Positions 53,901 through 62,388 of a stretch of 64,000 bases of DNA are shown piece by piece. The DNA is taken from NCBI RefSeq assembly GCF_014384895.1, contig NZ_JACRSQ010000014.1, positions 29,552 to 93,551 of the forward strand. Reading direction: 5' to 3'. Position numbers and translations under genes: made by a program. Positions within the stretch are counted from its first letter, which is position 1. The number at the start of each line of letters is the position of its first letter. The notes under the pieces are model-generated. The model did no database searches. It was not told the DNA's origin and saw only the letters and a program-made list of their open reading frames with translations. The DNA is from Bianquea renquensis. GTDB lineage: Bacteria; Bacillota; Clostridia; Lachnospirales; Bianqueaceae.

Positions 53901-55968
53901 TGTCCGTCAGAGTCGCCCGCACCGTCACCGTGCCGGTAGAGTCCGGCGTAAATGTCGTACTCAGACCACTGCCGGAAAAACTCCCGGACCCATTCACCAC
54001 CGACCAGGTTACCTGAGGACCTTCCGCCTTCTGGCTGCTTTCCCGGAGAAGCTCACTTAAGCTCCCTGTTCCCGCTGTCCCTGAAGTGTAATCACGGAGA
54101 GACAACATGACCGGCTGTCCGCTGTACATGGTGGTCTTATCCGCCGAGATTGAAGCTGTCAAATCAGCCTTGTTGATGGAAAATGAAACGGTGATCGAGC
54201 CAATTTTTGCCTGGTCCGTTGTAACCGCTGTGCGGTTGGTATCCTGGCTTCCTGTCAATGTAATGGTCCCCGTCTTACAATGCACATTTTCTCCGTACCC
54301 GGATATTATAAAACCCGTTGCAGGATTCAAATAAAGCCCACTATTATCGCCATTGACTACCTCTCCGTCTCGGTCCGTAAAATGATTATAACTGATAGAA
54401 GAAACGGACGGCGTACACTGGGTGCCGCTGTATGTATAACTTCCAGGATTCAATTTAACAGAACAGTCCATCAAGTCGAGGATCAGATAGGGATCCATTG
54501 CTACAGCAGTGCCGTTTCCGCCTCCATCGCCCCAGGAATCGTTGCTGATATTTGCGGCGGTGGAAAGGATCAGTTTCCCAGCACTGTGCCAGGCCGTCAA
54601 CGCTACGGAGGCGCCGCCGGAGCCACCTGCGCCGCCGCTGTAGTAGTCCTTTACAGTGTCAGAGCCGCCGATTCCGCCTGATGCAGAAGACGTACCTGTT
54701 CCTATACCGCTGCCACCTGCGCCACCGCCACCAGGGTTCGCATCGCCTAAACCATGGCCGCTGGTACCTGTCTGTGTCCCTGAGGAACCGGCAGAGCCTG
54801 TCGCCCCTGCTGCGCCACCGGCGCCGCCAGCTCCACCTGAAGAAGTGTCGTCTTTCTCATCTAAGGCTTTGGAGCATTCTGCTCCGCCACCTCCACCGCC
54901 CCCTCCGTTGGGCCAGCCGCCGCCTCCGCCGCCCCCTCCGCAGCCTTGGACGTTGCCTTTATAGTCGGAGCTTAGCGTGCCGCCGCTGCCACCACCGGAA
55001 CCACCGGCGCCGCCGGCGCCAATCGCAGGAGCGGAAGTGCCGCCCCCTCCGCCTCCACCTCCGCCGCAGCCGCCAGCCATTGTGTCTTTATAACTTGTAC
55101 TTGCATAGCCGCCGCAACCGGCTCCGCCATTGCCACCGCTGGCCGCCTCGCCGCCGACAGCGTTTAGGTTTAAACGGCCGGAGATATAGATCGTTCCCGC
55201 TCCCTGTCCACTGCCGCCAGCGCTGCCCGAGAATCCACTGGAACCTCTATGGTCGTCGCCATAAGAAAAACTTATACCGAGTATAGTTGCGTATACACAT
55301 GCACCGCCGTCCTGATTTGCACCACCTTGGCCGCCGGTTCCTCCGTTGCCGCCTATCGCTGCCGCTGCACCTCCGCCGCCATTGCCGCCAGCTCCTGTTC
55401 TCCATGTCGTGATAAGGTTGCCATTATCCATTCTTCCCGATTTTCTTGCAGCTTCTCCGTCACTGCCAGAGGCCGCGTTGCCTCCTTTGACAGTCAACGT
55501 GTCCACCGGCGCCGCGGTAGAGGTGGAAAGCTCTTCATCGTGAGCACTGTAGATTGTCAGTTTTGCCCCTTCCGGCACACGGATGGCCGCTGTCGCCCCG
55601 GTCGTGCCGGAAGCGTCAGCGCCATACAACGCAACACTGCCATTGATAATAATTTTCACCGTGGCCCCATCCGCCACTGTAATTGGGCTTTGTCCCGTCG
55701 GAGCCGTATACGTAATCGGGCCATTGATCTGCAAAATCTCCCCATTGTTCAGCGTCAGCGGAAAGCTACTCGCGCTGGATACCGATCTGGTTGGCTTAGG
55801 CTGCCAGCCTGTCGCCGAAGCTGTAAAGAGAGTCACATTTCCCTCTTCACTCAATAGGGCTATCTCGCCCGCAGTATCCTCTGTCTCTGCCGCCGTCGTC
55901 ACGCTGGGGGACATGGACAGTAGCATTGCAAAAGTCAAAAGAAACGATATGATTTTGCTTCGTCTCAT
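50959..55968 (-). CDS. Giant secreted GLUG-repeat surface protein
   Basis: 1,669 residues: signal peptide; a beta-rich start; a long Gly-rich region (about 195-460, runs of Gly with Ser and Ala); MBG/Ig-like domains (about 590-790); then two copies of a ~380-residue module. Each begins with GFCxxCD, followed by NGGQxxWFA, a GLUG-type beta-helix (VGGIVGY, GGILGY, CGAIVG) and NYYLDTSAP. The C-terminal domain (about 1546-1669) has ISWGAMEFNYN and WDPDDHTYS, shared with the small protein at 49802-50347. No sorting signal at the end. ATG follows GAGGAG. First gene of a five-gene operon. Adhesin or sheath-like role is inferred. Confidence 0.85.
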   Translation of the reverse strand: MRRSKIISFLLTFAMLLSMSPSVTTAAETEDTAGEIALLSEEGNVTLFTASATGWQPKPTRSVSSASSFPLTLNNGEILQINGPITYTAPTGQSPITVADGATVKIIINGSVALYGADASGTTGATAAIRVPEGAKLTIYSAHDEELSTSTAAPVDTLTVKGGNAASGSDGEAARKSGRMDNGNLITTWRTGAGGNGGGGAAAAIGGNGGTGGQGGANQDGGACVYATILGISFSYGDDHRGSSGFSGSAGGSGQGAGTIYISGRLNLNAVGGEAASGGNGGAGCGGYASTSYKDTMAGGCGGGGGGGGGTSAPAIGAGGAGGSGGGSGGTLSSDYKGNVQGCGGGGGGGGWPNGGGGGGGGAECSKALDEKDDTSSGGAGGAGGAAGATGSAGSSGTQTGTSGHGLGDANPGGGGAGGSGIGTGTSSASGGIGGSDTVKDYYSGGAGGSGGASVALTAWHSAGKLILSTAANISNDSWGDGGGNGTAVAMDPYLILDLMDCSVKLNPGSYTYSGTQCTPSVSSISYNHFTDRDGEVVNGDNSGLYLNPATGFIISGYGENVHCKTGTITLTGSQDTNRTAVTTDQAKIGSITVSFSINKADLTASISADKTTMYSGQPVMLSLRDYTSGTAGTGSLSELLRESSQKAEGPQVTWSVVNGSGSFSGSGLSTTFTPDSTGTVTVRATLTDMNDFNEYTTEAIPLTVQKRTALTASLSTDAPHPRKEVSVNLPTGVTSATYQWYADGAEISGATNAAYTPTNSDRGKTLSVKIVPDASSQYAEATVTAANPVEDHKYSGNGFCTVCDEYEPATLSGDTYQIGNGGQMFWFASLVNGDKTHAEFTGRNQIAAGVLTANIDLENREWKPIAEFNGRFDGQNYTISKFKLTETKSYIGFFGSSAGTIRSFTLEGTITLSGIDAERVGGVVGYANGATLSNIISAVHIRNENSAYKHVGGVVGGIDDGETVIEQCLFTGSITLSSSADCIGGIVGYSRKGARISHCANLGTVTATESGAYVGGILGYLNNSNPSLKNCYNYGEVKNGGGDHCGAIVGWLRTHSAAKLTDNYYLDTSAPSAFGSGSSSTSAKAPAKDAAAFASGEVCYLVNGSSSADDVIWRQDVDNGNIPYDAYPMFGGGIVYRNQSHDCTAGDYLYAYSNSVEEEDHVNHDYVNGFCACCDARQPAETSNGIYQITNGGQLYWFAEQLNSGGIAAGSNAVLTADIDLEGSQNGKPAGYAGVTKDRNFPGIGTASRKYQGTFTGSGYTISALYIDRENKGASQSIDGVGLFGCTSGATISGLTVRGQLSISGSGDHAIQRVGGIVGYSLNTDLSEVNSYVNIQNSGAGNLAHVGGIVGTAMEQGSIFKCMYFGSMDLANTRECIGGIAGYTNTTTISYCANHGSVKTDAADGYIGGILGYINHTSGGVRNCYNYGKVQNGGGNYCGAIVGRLYGHTAAHYTDNYYLDTSAPNGFGSGSDSTTASAPTKTAAQFESGEVCYLVNSETSTGGKAIWKQDIDNGNTPYDRYPVFDAAAVYFRSDDTYSNDPEQISVTISWGAMEFNYNEGQWDPDDHTYSGGWSPKTANGNDLTVVNNSNVAVGTEFIFAPETIYSTSYTLTGTFSSGVAGQINRMKPGDTISTELNLKSLKPDSLKDQTQKIGTITVRLTTVGGGGN

Positions 55969-56458
55969 ACGAGTTCTCCTCTCAAGGTAATATTTGTATA
56001 TATATGAAGGACGCTGCTCCTATATGGACAGATGAGCGCTTTCCGCCATTTTCTACAGCAGGCGAGAAATCAGCGAAAAGGCGCACCCCGCCTGTATGAT
56101 TACGGACAGGGTGTGCCTTTCAGGTTTATACAAAAGGAGATTTGACGGTAAAAAAGGGGACAACTATCGTCCACTTGCTAAAAGTATGCCTCTTTCTGTC
56201 AACATTTTTTAACATTCGTCTTATTGGCTGTAAGACAATGAGAGACTTCATTTCCCAAAAGGAGTACACGAGACTGGCCTTTCACCCCAAGCATCCCTTC
56301 ATCGTATAATCGTCAATAATTATACAATCTTCTTTTTAAATTTCAATCGCTATGACTTTTTTGGTCGCAAAATGACTTAATTGGCATCTAAAAATTGCTC
56401 TGTCTCTCTTGACGCGACGGTACAATAGAAGGCAAGCGCTCGCTTCGTGTGAGACGCT
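55969..56458. other. Leader and promoter region of the giant-protein operon
   Basis: No gene. From right to left on the reverse strand it holds the LytTR-like site, a promoter, and a roughly 350-base leader. In the leader GGGTGTGCCTTT (56109-56120) pairs with AAAGGCGCACCC (56077-56088) at 11 of 12 positions, followed by TTTTC, an attenuator-like hairpin. Confidence 0.5.
56319..56378 (-). promoter_or_regulatory. Promoter and LytTR-like site A of the giant-protein operon
   Basis: Reverse strand: direct repeats AAGTCAT at 56378-56372 and 56358-56352, 20 bases apart, then 5 bases to TTGAAA (56341-56346), 16 bases, TATAAT (56319-56324). Two direct repeats two helical turns apart just upstream of the -35 is the layout of LytTR activator sites. 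Confidence 0.6.
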
Positions 56459-59314
56459 TTATCCGTTGAAGTTTTTCCTCCGGCTGTAGAGGGCCGTTCC
56501 AGCTAAGCCTGATCCTGCGAGGAAAAGCAGAAACAGCCAAAGTGTCAGACCGCTGCCGTCACCTGTCTGCGGCGAGGCCGGATCGGTTGGTCTGCTTGGA
56601 GCGGCCGGCTCCGTAGGATCGGGGGGATTCACCGGTTCGGCTGTGCCGCCTCCCGTTGCCGGAATTTCAACCGCCGCTTCCCGATATCCGCAGTCTTCAC
56701 ATTCTTCGTGCTTGGAGCCCGCTTCCGTCTCCGTGGCTTCCCTGTCAGTTACCCATGTAAAGTTATGAGCGGCTTCGCCGGCCTTAGCGCCGCAGGCGCA
56801 TTCATGCCAGTGATTTGTATCGTCGAATTTCCACTCCCTGCCGTAGGCGTGATCGAGCATCGGAATGACGATATCTGGGATCTCACTTGTCCCTTCCGCA
56901 TCTGCAAAATATTTGCCACAAGCGGAACAATGCCAATGCTCTGCGTTGCCTTCAGTGGTGCAGGTGGCTTCCACCCGTTCACAGTGCGTCAGCGTGTGAC
57001 CGAAAGCCACAATCACGCTTCCCTCCGCAATTCTCTCACCGCAGCCAATGCAGTAGGTGTCTCCGGTATAGCCGTCTTCCGTACAGGTAGCCGCTACCGA
57101 ATTCCGCTCCTCCGTGCCGCCGTCATGGTTCGCGGCGTCAAAGGCGCCGTACTCTTCTCCGCACTCATCGCAGACCGCTTTGGTATGGCAGGTTGCCGTA
57201 CCGCCGGTGTGCACTCCATAGCCGAGCTTTTGGCTGTTTCCGGTGATCGTACAGCCGTCAGCGGTGCATTCATGCCAGTGGTGGGTATCGTCGCCGCTCC
57301 ACGCCGTATCCCAATCGTGATCGGTTGTGACTTGTATCGGCCGGCTGACGGCCTCCTGAAGCCCCGTCTGGTTATCTTTTCCCACCTTTGCCCAGAAATA
57401 ATAGGTGGTGTCCGGCTTTAGGTTCTCAAAGCTGGAAAAGATTGAAAATTCTGAAGCGGACGGAACCGTGTCCGGCGTGTCGCTCACGGCGTAATAAATA
57501 AATTCCCAGTCGTCCGCCAACTGGCTGGCTTCTGCCGAAAGCTCTACAGAATCTTTCGTGACGCTTATAACCGTGCAGGTGATGGTTCGCGCAATCTTCG
57601 TATGGGTGAGCTGAAACGTCACGCTGGAACCGTCCTCCGCTCTCCATGGGTTCACGCCCTTTTGGGCATATTCCTCCCTATACCAGAAGCGTATCACTTG
57701 ACTTGCGACTTCCCCCTGCGCCAGCTCATGGGCCGTATAGTCTCCACCCTTGGTTCCACTATAATGTGCAATATAATCTTTCGCATACACCGTGACATCG
57801 CAGTACCATCTTCCGGTCGTGGTATCCCACGCGACTTCGCCCAGAGTGTAACCGTCTCTGCTGTCTGTATTGTCAAACAGTTTCAGGTGGGCATCATAAC
57901 AGGTGGTGCCATCTTCTACACAATGAAGGATCACCTCGATAGCCGTATGATTGGAATCGCCGTTGCTCAAATCGTCATATGCCGGCTGGGCAGGCGCCGT
58001 TTTGGGAAGCTTCACCGACGCTTTCTCGTAGCCGCAATCTTCGCACTCCTCATGCCCGGTTTCCGACACAGCAGTCTCGGATTCCAGTATCCAGGTAAAT
58101 GTATGGGCCGCTTCATCATTCTTATCTCCACAGGTGCATTCGTGCCAGTGGCCGTTTTCGTCGGACAGCCATTCACCTGTCCAGTCACAGATATGGTTTT
58201 CATTCTCCACTCCGCAGATCGTGCAATATTTCAGAGCATTATTTTCTCCAAAATAGCAGACATGCTTTCCTACGGACTGGTAAGCGGCGGGAACCGCCGA
58301 GACGTACCAGTCGCCGATCTGTGCCGGAGTGGAATCCAGCGCCGTTCTCAGGACATGGGTGATGGTTACCGTTCTCCCATCCTCATTTGCCGTATATTTA
58401 ATTCCCGTCGGGACGCTGACCAGATTATTGCCTGAGGTCGGAATCAGGGCCACCGCTGTGGAAGAACAGCCTCGGAATTCAACATTTGTCGTAAATGAGA
58501 CCAGGCCCGTTAGGATCGTCACCATTTCCAACTTCGAACAGGAGGGGAAGGCGTCGTCCACCGTCAAGGTTTCCGTTCTCCCTGCCGGAAACGTAACGGA
58601 TTTAATATTGGCACTCCGAAATGCATTATTCTCAATAGAAGTGACGCTGTTTGGAATGATTACGTCCATGGGTTCATCGGCCTTGTAGCCGAAATTCATA
58701 AATGCCTGCTGGCCGATAGTCGTAACGCTGTCCGGGATCGTCAGCGAGCTGACGGCCCAGCAGCCCATGAAGGCGGATGCCGGTATCTCGGTAATGCCGT
58801 CAGGAATGACAATCTCCTTCAGTGCGGTACACGTATTAAAGGCCGCCCTTCCGATATACGTCACGCTCGAGGGTATATTGATGCTTTCAGCCTTCTCACA
58901 GTGGTCGAAAGCATACGCTTCGATCCTTGTAATGGTGTCCGGAAGGGTAATAACCTTTGCCTTATTATATTGAAACGCATATTCTCCCACTGCCGTTACC
59001 GTGTATTCTACATCCTGATAGGTGATCGTATCCAGAATCCTCAGTTCCTCTTCCCCTGTAAAAACATTGACCGCACCGTTTACGCCCATACAGGTTGCCG
59101 TCTGCGTTGTGCTGTCCAGCTTATACTTCATGGTATAGCTCCATTCGTTTCCATAGGTATCCGTGCGGGTAAAGTCCAGGGACTGATAAAAATAAAGTTC
59201 CCCGCCCTCTTCCTTGAACTCACCTTCCGAATCCGCAGCAATAGCTGCCGATGGCAATAGTACAAATACCATGCACAAGCATAAAATCAGAGACAAGACT
59301 TTTCTCATTTTCAT
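56459..59314 (-). CDS. Wall-anchored BspA-like leucine-rich repeat protein
   Basis: 951 residues: signal peptide, then BspA/LRR_5-type repeats (about 105-270, with ITLPDTITRIEAYAFDHC and VTYIGRAAFNTC), Ig-like parts, and several Trp/His/Cys motifs (HWHECTCG, HECEDCGYE). A Pro-rich stalk and SPQTGD sorting signal (about 913) with hydrophobic segment and basic tail complete it. The ATG at 59314 follows GAAAGG; the in-frame ATG at 59386 has no ribosome site. BspA-like proteins often bind host matrix or other bacteria. Monocistronic under LytTR-like site B. Confidence 0.88.
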   Translation of the reverse strand: MKMRKVLSLILCLCMVFVLLPSAAIAADSEGEFKEEGGELYFYQSLDFTRTDTYGNEWSYTMKYKLDSTTQTATCMGVNGAVNVFTGEEELRILDTITYQDVEYTVTAVGEYAFQYNKAKVITLPDTITRIEAYAFDHCEKAESINIPSSVTYIGRAAFNTCTALKEIVIPDGITEIPASAFMGCWAVSSLTIPDSVTTIGQQAFMNFGYKADEPMDVIIPNSVTSIENNAFRSANIKSVTFPAGRTETLTVDDAFPSCSKLEMVTILTGLVSFTTNVEFRGCSSTAVALIPTSGNNLVSVPTGIKYTANEDGRTVTITHVLRTALDSTPAQIGDWYVSAVPAAYQSVGKHVCYFGENNALKYCTICGVENENHICDWTGEWLSDENGHWHECTCGDKNDEAAHTFTWILESETAVSETGHEECEDCGYEKASVKLPKTAPAQPAYDDLSNGDSNHTAIEVILHCVEDGTTCYDAHLKLFDNTDSRDGYTLGEVAWDTTTGRWYCDVTVYAKDYIAHYSGTKGGDYTAHELAQGEVASQVIRFWYREEYAQKGVNPWRAEDGSSVTFQLTHTKIARTITCTVISVTKDSVELSAEASQLADDWEFIYYAVSDTPDTVPSASEFSIFSSFENLKPDTTYYFWAKVGKDNQTGLQEAVSRPIQVTTDHDWDTAWSGDDTHHWHECTADGCTITGNSQKLGYGVHTGGTATCHTKAVCDECGEEYGAFDAANHDGGTEERNSVAATCTEDGYTGDTYCIGCGERIAEGSVIVAFGHTLTHCERVEATCTTEGNAEHWHCSACGKYFADAEGTSEIPDIVIPMLDHAYGREWKFDDTNHWHECACGAKAGEAAHNFTWVTDREATETEAGSKHEECEDCGYREAAVEIPATGGGTAEPVNPPDPTEPAAPSRPTDPASPQTGDGSGLTLWLFLLFLAGSGLAGTALYSRRKNFNG

Positions 59315-59390
59315 AGTGTTTCCTTTCTTCCTTGATTCCTTTGGTTTCCTGTTGCGAAAGTTGCTGCCTATTCTAATCATCGACATATTT

Positions 59391-59451
59391 ATTATACAGT
59401 CCTATTTTGAGAAAATCTATTCCCATAACTTTTTTGGTCGTAAAACGACTT
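59391..59451 (-). promoter_or_regulatory. Promoter and LytTR-like site B before the BspA-like gene
   Basis: Reverse strand repeats AAGTCGT (59451-59445) and AAGTTAT (59431-59425), 20 bases apart, share the intervening bases with site A (ACGACCAAAA). They precede a weak -35 (TAGATT, 59414-59419) and TATAAT (59391-59396). A poor -35 fits an activator-dependent promoter. Confidence 0.6.
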
Positions 59452-59546
59452 GATTGATTTCAAATACTGACGCTCCTCTTAAAAATGGCAGAAAAGAAGC
59501 GCTGGCAAACAATTTCGCCAGCGCTTCCGAATAGAATGACGATCGA

Positions 59547-61490
59547 TCAGCTAACTTTTTTTCCTCTGCTATAGAGAATCGTGCCTGTCAAGCCTGAGCC
59601 TGCGAGGACAAGCAAAAGCAGCCAAAGCAGCGGATTCCTGTTGTCGCCTGTCCGGGGACTGTCACTCGGATCCATCGTGTCCGTCCCCGTTGCCGGGATT
59701 TCAACTGCATCCTTTTGATACCCACAGTCTTCGCATTCCTCATGCTTAGAGCCTGCTTCCGTTTCCGTGGCCTCTCTATCGAGTACCCATTTGAAGTGAT
59801 GGGCAGCTTCGTCGGCCTTAGCGCCGCAGGCGCATTCATGCCAGTGATTTGTATCGTCGGATTTCCACCCGCTATCGTAAGTGTGATCGATCAGCGGAAT
59901 GACGGTCTCCGTGATTTCGTCTGTACCTTCTGCATCCGAGAAGTTCTTCCCGCAAACCGAGCAGCTCCAATACTCTTTGCTCCCCTCTGCCGTGCAGGTC
60001 GCTTCCACACGTTCATGGTGGGTCAGCGTATGACCGGCGGCAGGGAGCACTGCCGTCTTGGTGTCCGTATAAGTCTCTCCGTTGAACTCCACGCTTGCGG
60101 TATAAACCGTCTGCCCCGCTTCGGTGCAGGTGGCCGGCGCAGTCTCACCGGTCAGCGCTGCGGACAATATTTCGGTGTGGGATGCATCACCGGTGCAGGT
60201 AAACGTTGCCGTTGCGCCGGAATAATCATCTTCCCACACCCATGTGGGAGTTCCCCAAATGTGTGTGTGCGTGATAACCGAGCGATCTCCCACTTCTACG
60301 CCATTGGCGGTTACATTGCCGGTGCCGTCATTCTGAACGGTAACGTTGTTCGGCAGCCCTGTAAGGGATACATCCCCATTCTTCACTGTGACAGTGTCTC
60401 CAGATGCAACAGCATCGGCGACTCTCTGGGCCACGGTTTCAGAGGTGCCGACATAAAACGTGGATTCCTCCCCGGAAGTCACGCGAACGGATGCGGCATC
60501 TTCCGCAACAAACTGTTCAACATCCGAGGAGAACACGCCGCCTGTAATTTGGGCTCCCTGTGTGCTTGTATCCGTTAAATAGTTTACAGCAATTGCGACT
60601 GCATTCTCGCTTTCAAACGTGCCGTCGTTGATTGTCACCGCGATTGGCCGCGCAACTGTCCCACTGTTGCTGGAAACCGTGTACCCGCCCTCCACGTAGA
60701 TTGCGTTGCCTGTCTGCGGGAATCCCAATCCCGATGTATTGCCATCGTAGGGCTCATCATGGGGCTCCGGCGTGCCGGTTGCCGTAATTTTGGTATCCTC
60801 GTTCACCACTACCTCTCCGCCTTTGACGACGATGCCGTTATCTACCGCTGTAATCGTGGAGTTTTCGATGGTCAGAGTGCCGCTTTTCGGCGGAAAATAG
60901 ATCCCCGTTGACTGTGTCGTTATGACGCTGTTCCGAACCGTAACATTTTGATTTGAATTCAGCCCCTGTACGCCAAGAGATTGATCTGCTGAGGTCAACG
61001 TAATGGTGTCCAATGTCAGATTCAGATTTGCACAGTCTCTGATCGAGGCGTCCGAAGGCGTCGAGTTATAGGCGTAGATACCATATGTCCCCTCCGCTTC
61101 GCTGGTTAGGCTGCCGTTTTTAATGGTCAAGGTTAGATTCGGCGTTAAAATCCCTATAATATCGCTGTTTACCGCCGTTGTGCTCAAGGTTTTCTCGTTG
61201 AGGTTTAACGTGTAGGTTCCCTCTTTTTTGAACCGCACCTCCGTTTCATCCGTATTCTTCAGCAGCACAATTTCGCTTCCGGACGCCGCTTCGTCTATTG
61301 CCTCCTGAAGCGTATCGTAATGCACGTTTCCAATGGCCGCCGCGTGCGCGCAAGTACTGCCGCCGGGGCAGGTATCCGAGCTTGCCGCAAACACCGTCAC
61401 CGGCGTAAGCGTCAGCACCATGCAGAGCGCTAACAGCAGACGCCCGCCTATAGCCGTTTCTCTTTTTTTACCACGATAACCAAACTTCAT
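59547..61490 (-). CDS. Wall-anchored beta-helix surface protein
   Basis: 647 residues: signal peptide ending VFAAS; a right-handed beta-helix (about 60-330, regular NLTLTIKNGSLTS-like turns, as in pectate-lyase-like folds); a linker; then the same Trp/His/Cys cassette as in the BspA-like protein (WSCSVCGKNFSDAEGT, HWHECACGAKADEAAHHF); SPRTGD sorting signal (about 613), hydrophobic segment and basic tail. No catalytic residues recognised in the helix, so an adhesin is more likely than an enzyme. ATG follows AAAGGAGG. Confidence 0.85.
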   Translation of the reverse strand: MKFGYRGKKRETAIGGRLLLALCMVLTLTPVTVFAASSDTCPGGSTCAHAAAIGNVHYDTLQEAIDEAASGSEIVLLKNTDETEVRFKKEGTYTLNLNEKTLSTTAVNSDIIGILTPNLTLTIKNGSLTSEAEGTYGIYAYNSTPSDASIRDCANLNLTLDTITLTSADQSLGVQGLNSNQNVTVRNSVITTQSTGIYFPPKSGTLTIENSTITAVDNGIVVKGGEVVVNEDTKITATGTPEPHDEPYDGNTSGLGFPQTGNAIYVEGGYTVSSNSGTVARPIAVTINDGTFESENAVAIAVNYLTDTSTQGAQITGGVFSSDVEQFVAEDAASVRVTSGEESTFYVGTSETVAQRVADAVASGDTVTVKNGDVSLTGLPNNVTVQNDGTGNVTANGVEVGDRSVITHTHIWGTPTWVWEDDYSGATATFTCTGDASHTEILSAALTGETAPATCTEAGQTVYTASVEFNGETYTDTKTAVLPAAGHTLTHHERVEATCTAEGSKEYWSCSVCGKNFSDAEGTDEITETVIPLIDHTYDSGWKSDDTNHWHECACGAKADEAAHHFKWVLDREATETEAGSKHEECEDCGYQKDAVEIPATGTDTMDPSDSPRTGDNRNPLLWLLLLVLAGSGLTGTILYSRGKKVS

Positions 61491-61544
61491 GCTATTGCCT
61501 CCTTTTCTATACTACACAATTTTATCATATATTGAGGAATAAAT

Positions 61545-61578
61545 CTACCTTTTTATCGCAAATTGGGCTGAATTGGCA
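61545..61578. promoter_or_regulatory. LytTR-like site C between divergent genes
   Basis: Aligns with site A with a two-base gap: CTTTTT, ATCGCAAA and CTGAATTGGCA are shared. The repeats themselves are poorer. It lies 55-88 bases before the beta-helix protein gene and about 85 bases before the LytTR regulator gene, so it could serve both. Confidence 0.4.
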
Positions 61579-61600
61579 ATGGCAAGCGCAGAAAGACAAG

Positions 61601-61629
61601 TTGATTTTTTCATTTTTTTCGAGTATACT
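61601..61629 (+). promoter_or_regulatory. Promoter of the LytTR regulator/kinase operon
   Basis: TTGATT (61601-61606), 17 bases, TATACT (61624-61629). The GTG start is 34 bases downstream. Confidence 0.55.
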
Positions 61630-61662
61630 TATTGTAAATTTTTTTGCACTGGAGGTGAGCTT

Positions 61663-62388
61663 GTGCGAATTGCACTCATAGACGATGACCGCGCCCAGAT
61701 TGAAGCGCTGTCCAGGCTGGTGTTAGCGGAAGTTTCAAATTCCGGCTATCCGGCGAGTAAAATCGAGGCCTTTGATAGCGGCGAAGCCTTCCTCGCCAAA
61801 TGGCAGCCCGGCGCGTATGATATCATGATTCTTGACATTTTTATGGACGGGCTCTCCGGTGTAGACGTCGCCCGCAAAATACGGGAAGCGGATGACACGG
61901 TACGGTTAGTGTTCTGTACCACCAGCAACGAGTTTGCCTCTGAGAGCTATGAGGTAAACGCACAGTATTACCTGCATAAGCCGGTGACTCAGGAGGGAAT
62001 CGCTGCTATGTTCCGGCGGCTGAACCTGGATGTTCTGGAAAAAATGAAAATCGTGACGCTGCCGGATGGTCATCCTATTCTGATCTTCAACATCCTCTTC
62101 ACGGATTACTATAATCATGTGGTAACGCTCTATGTAAAAGGCGAGGAACCCTATCGGATTCGGATGTCTCAGGCGGAGCTGGAAGCGCTGTTGCTCCCTT
62201 ATGGGTATTTTTTCTCTCCCGTCAAAGGGATCATTATAAATTTTCATGAAGTCGTCAAAATGACGGAAGAAGACTTTATCCTCAGCAGTGGGAATGTCAT
62301 CCATATCACCCGCCGAAAATACAAAGAGGCCAAGGATGCCTATACCCGGTTTCGCTTTGACAAAATGCGCAGGGAGGTGGAAACCTGA
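61663..62388 (+). CDS. LytTR-family response regulator (AgrA/VirR-like)
   Basis: 241-residue regulator: receiver domain (about 1-120; acidic pair IALIDDD, phospho-acceptor Asp in IMILDIFMDG, Lys in YLHKPVT) and LytTR DNA-binding domain (about 140-240). Start is the GTG at 61663 after TGGAGGTGAGCTT; the frame is open from 61573 but without a site. Its stop overlaps the kinase start (TGATG). LytTR proteins bind direct repeats two turns apart, as seen at 56352-56378 and 59425-59451, so the surface genes are the likely targets. Confidence 0.93.
   Translation: MRIALIDDDRAQIEALSRLVLAEVSNSGYPASKIEAFDSGEAFLAKWQPGAYDIMILDIFMDGLSGVDVARKIREADDTVRLVFCTTSNEFASESYEVNAQYYLHKPVTQEGIAAMFRRLNLDVLEKMKIVTLPDGHPILIFNILFTDYYNHVVTLYVKGEEPYRIRMSQAELEALLLPYGYFFSPVKGIIINFHEVVKMTEEDFILSSGNVIHITRRKYKEAKDAYTRFRFDKMRREVET

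Noticed and set aside
53116..54060. 314-residue plus-strand ORF
   Set aside because: Antisense to the giant surface protein; no ribosome site and no recognisable domain.
54552..55286. Arg/His-rich plus-strand ORF
   Set aside because: Antisense shadow of the Gly-rich part of the giant protein.
55969..56318. c-di-GMP riboswitch in the leader of the giant operon
   Set aside because: Searched by eye because such switches often control adhesins; the conserved GEMM core is not present.
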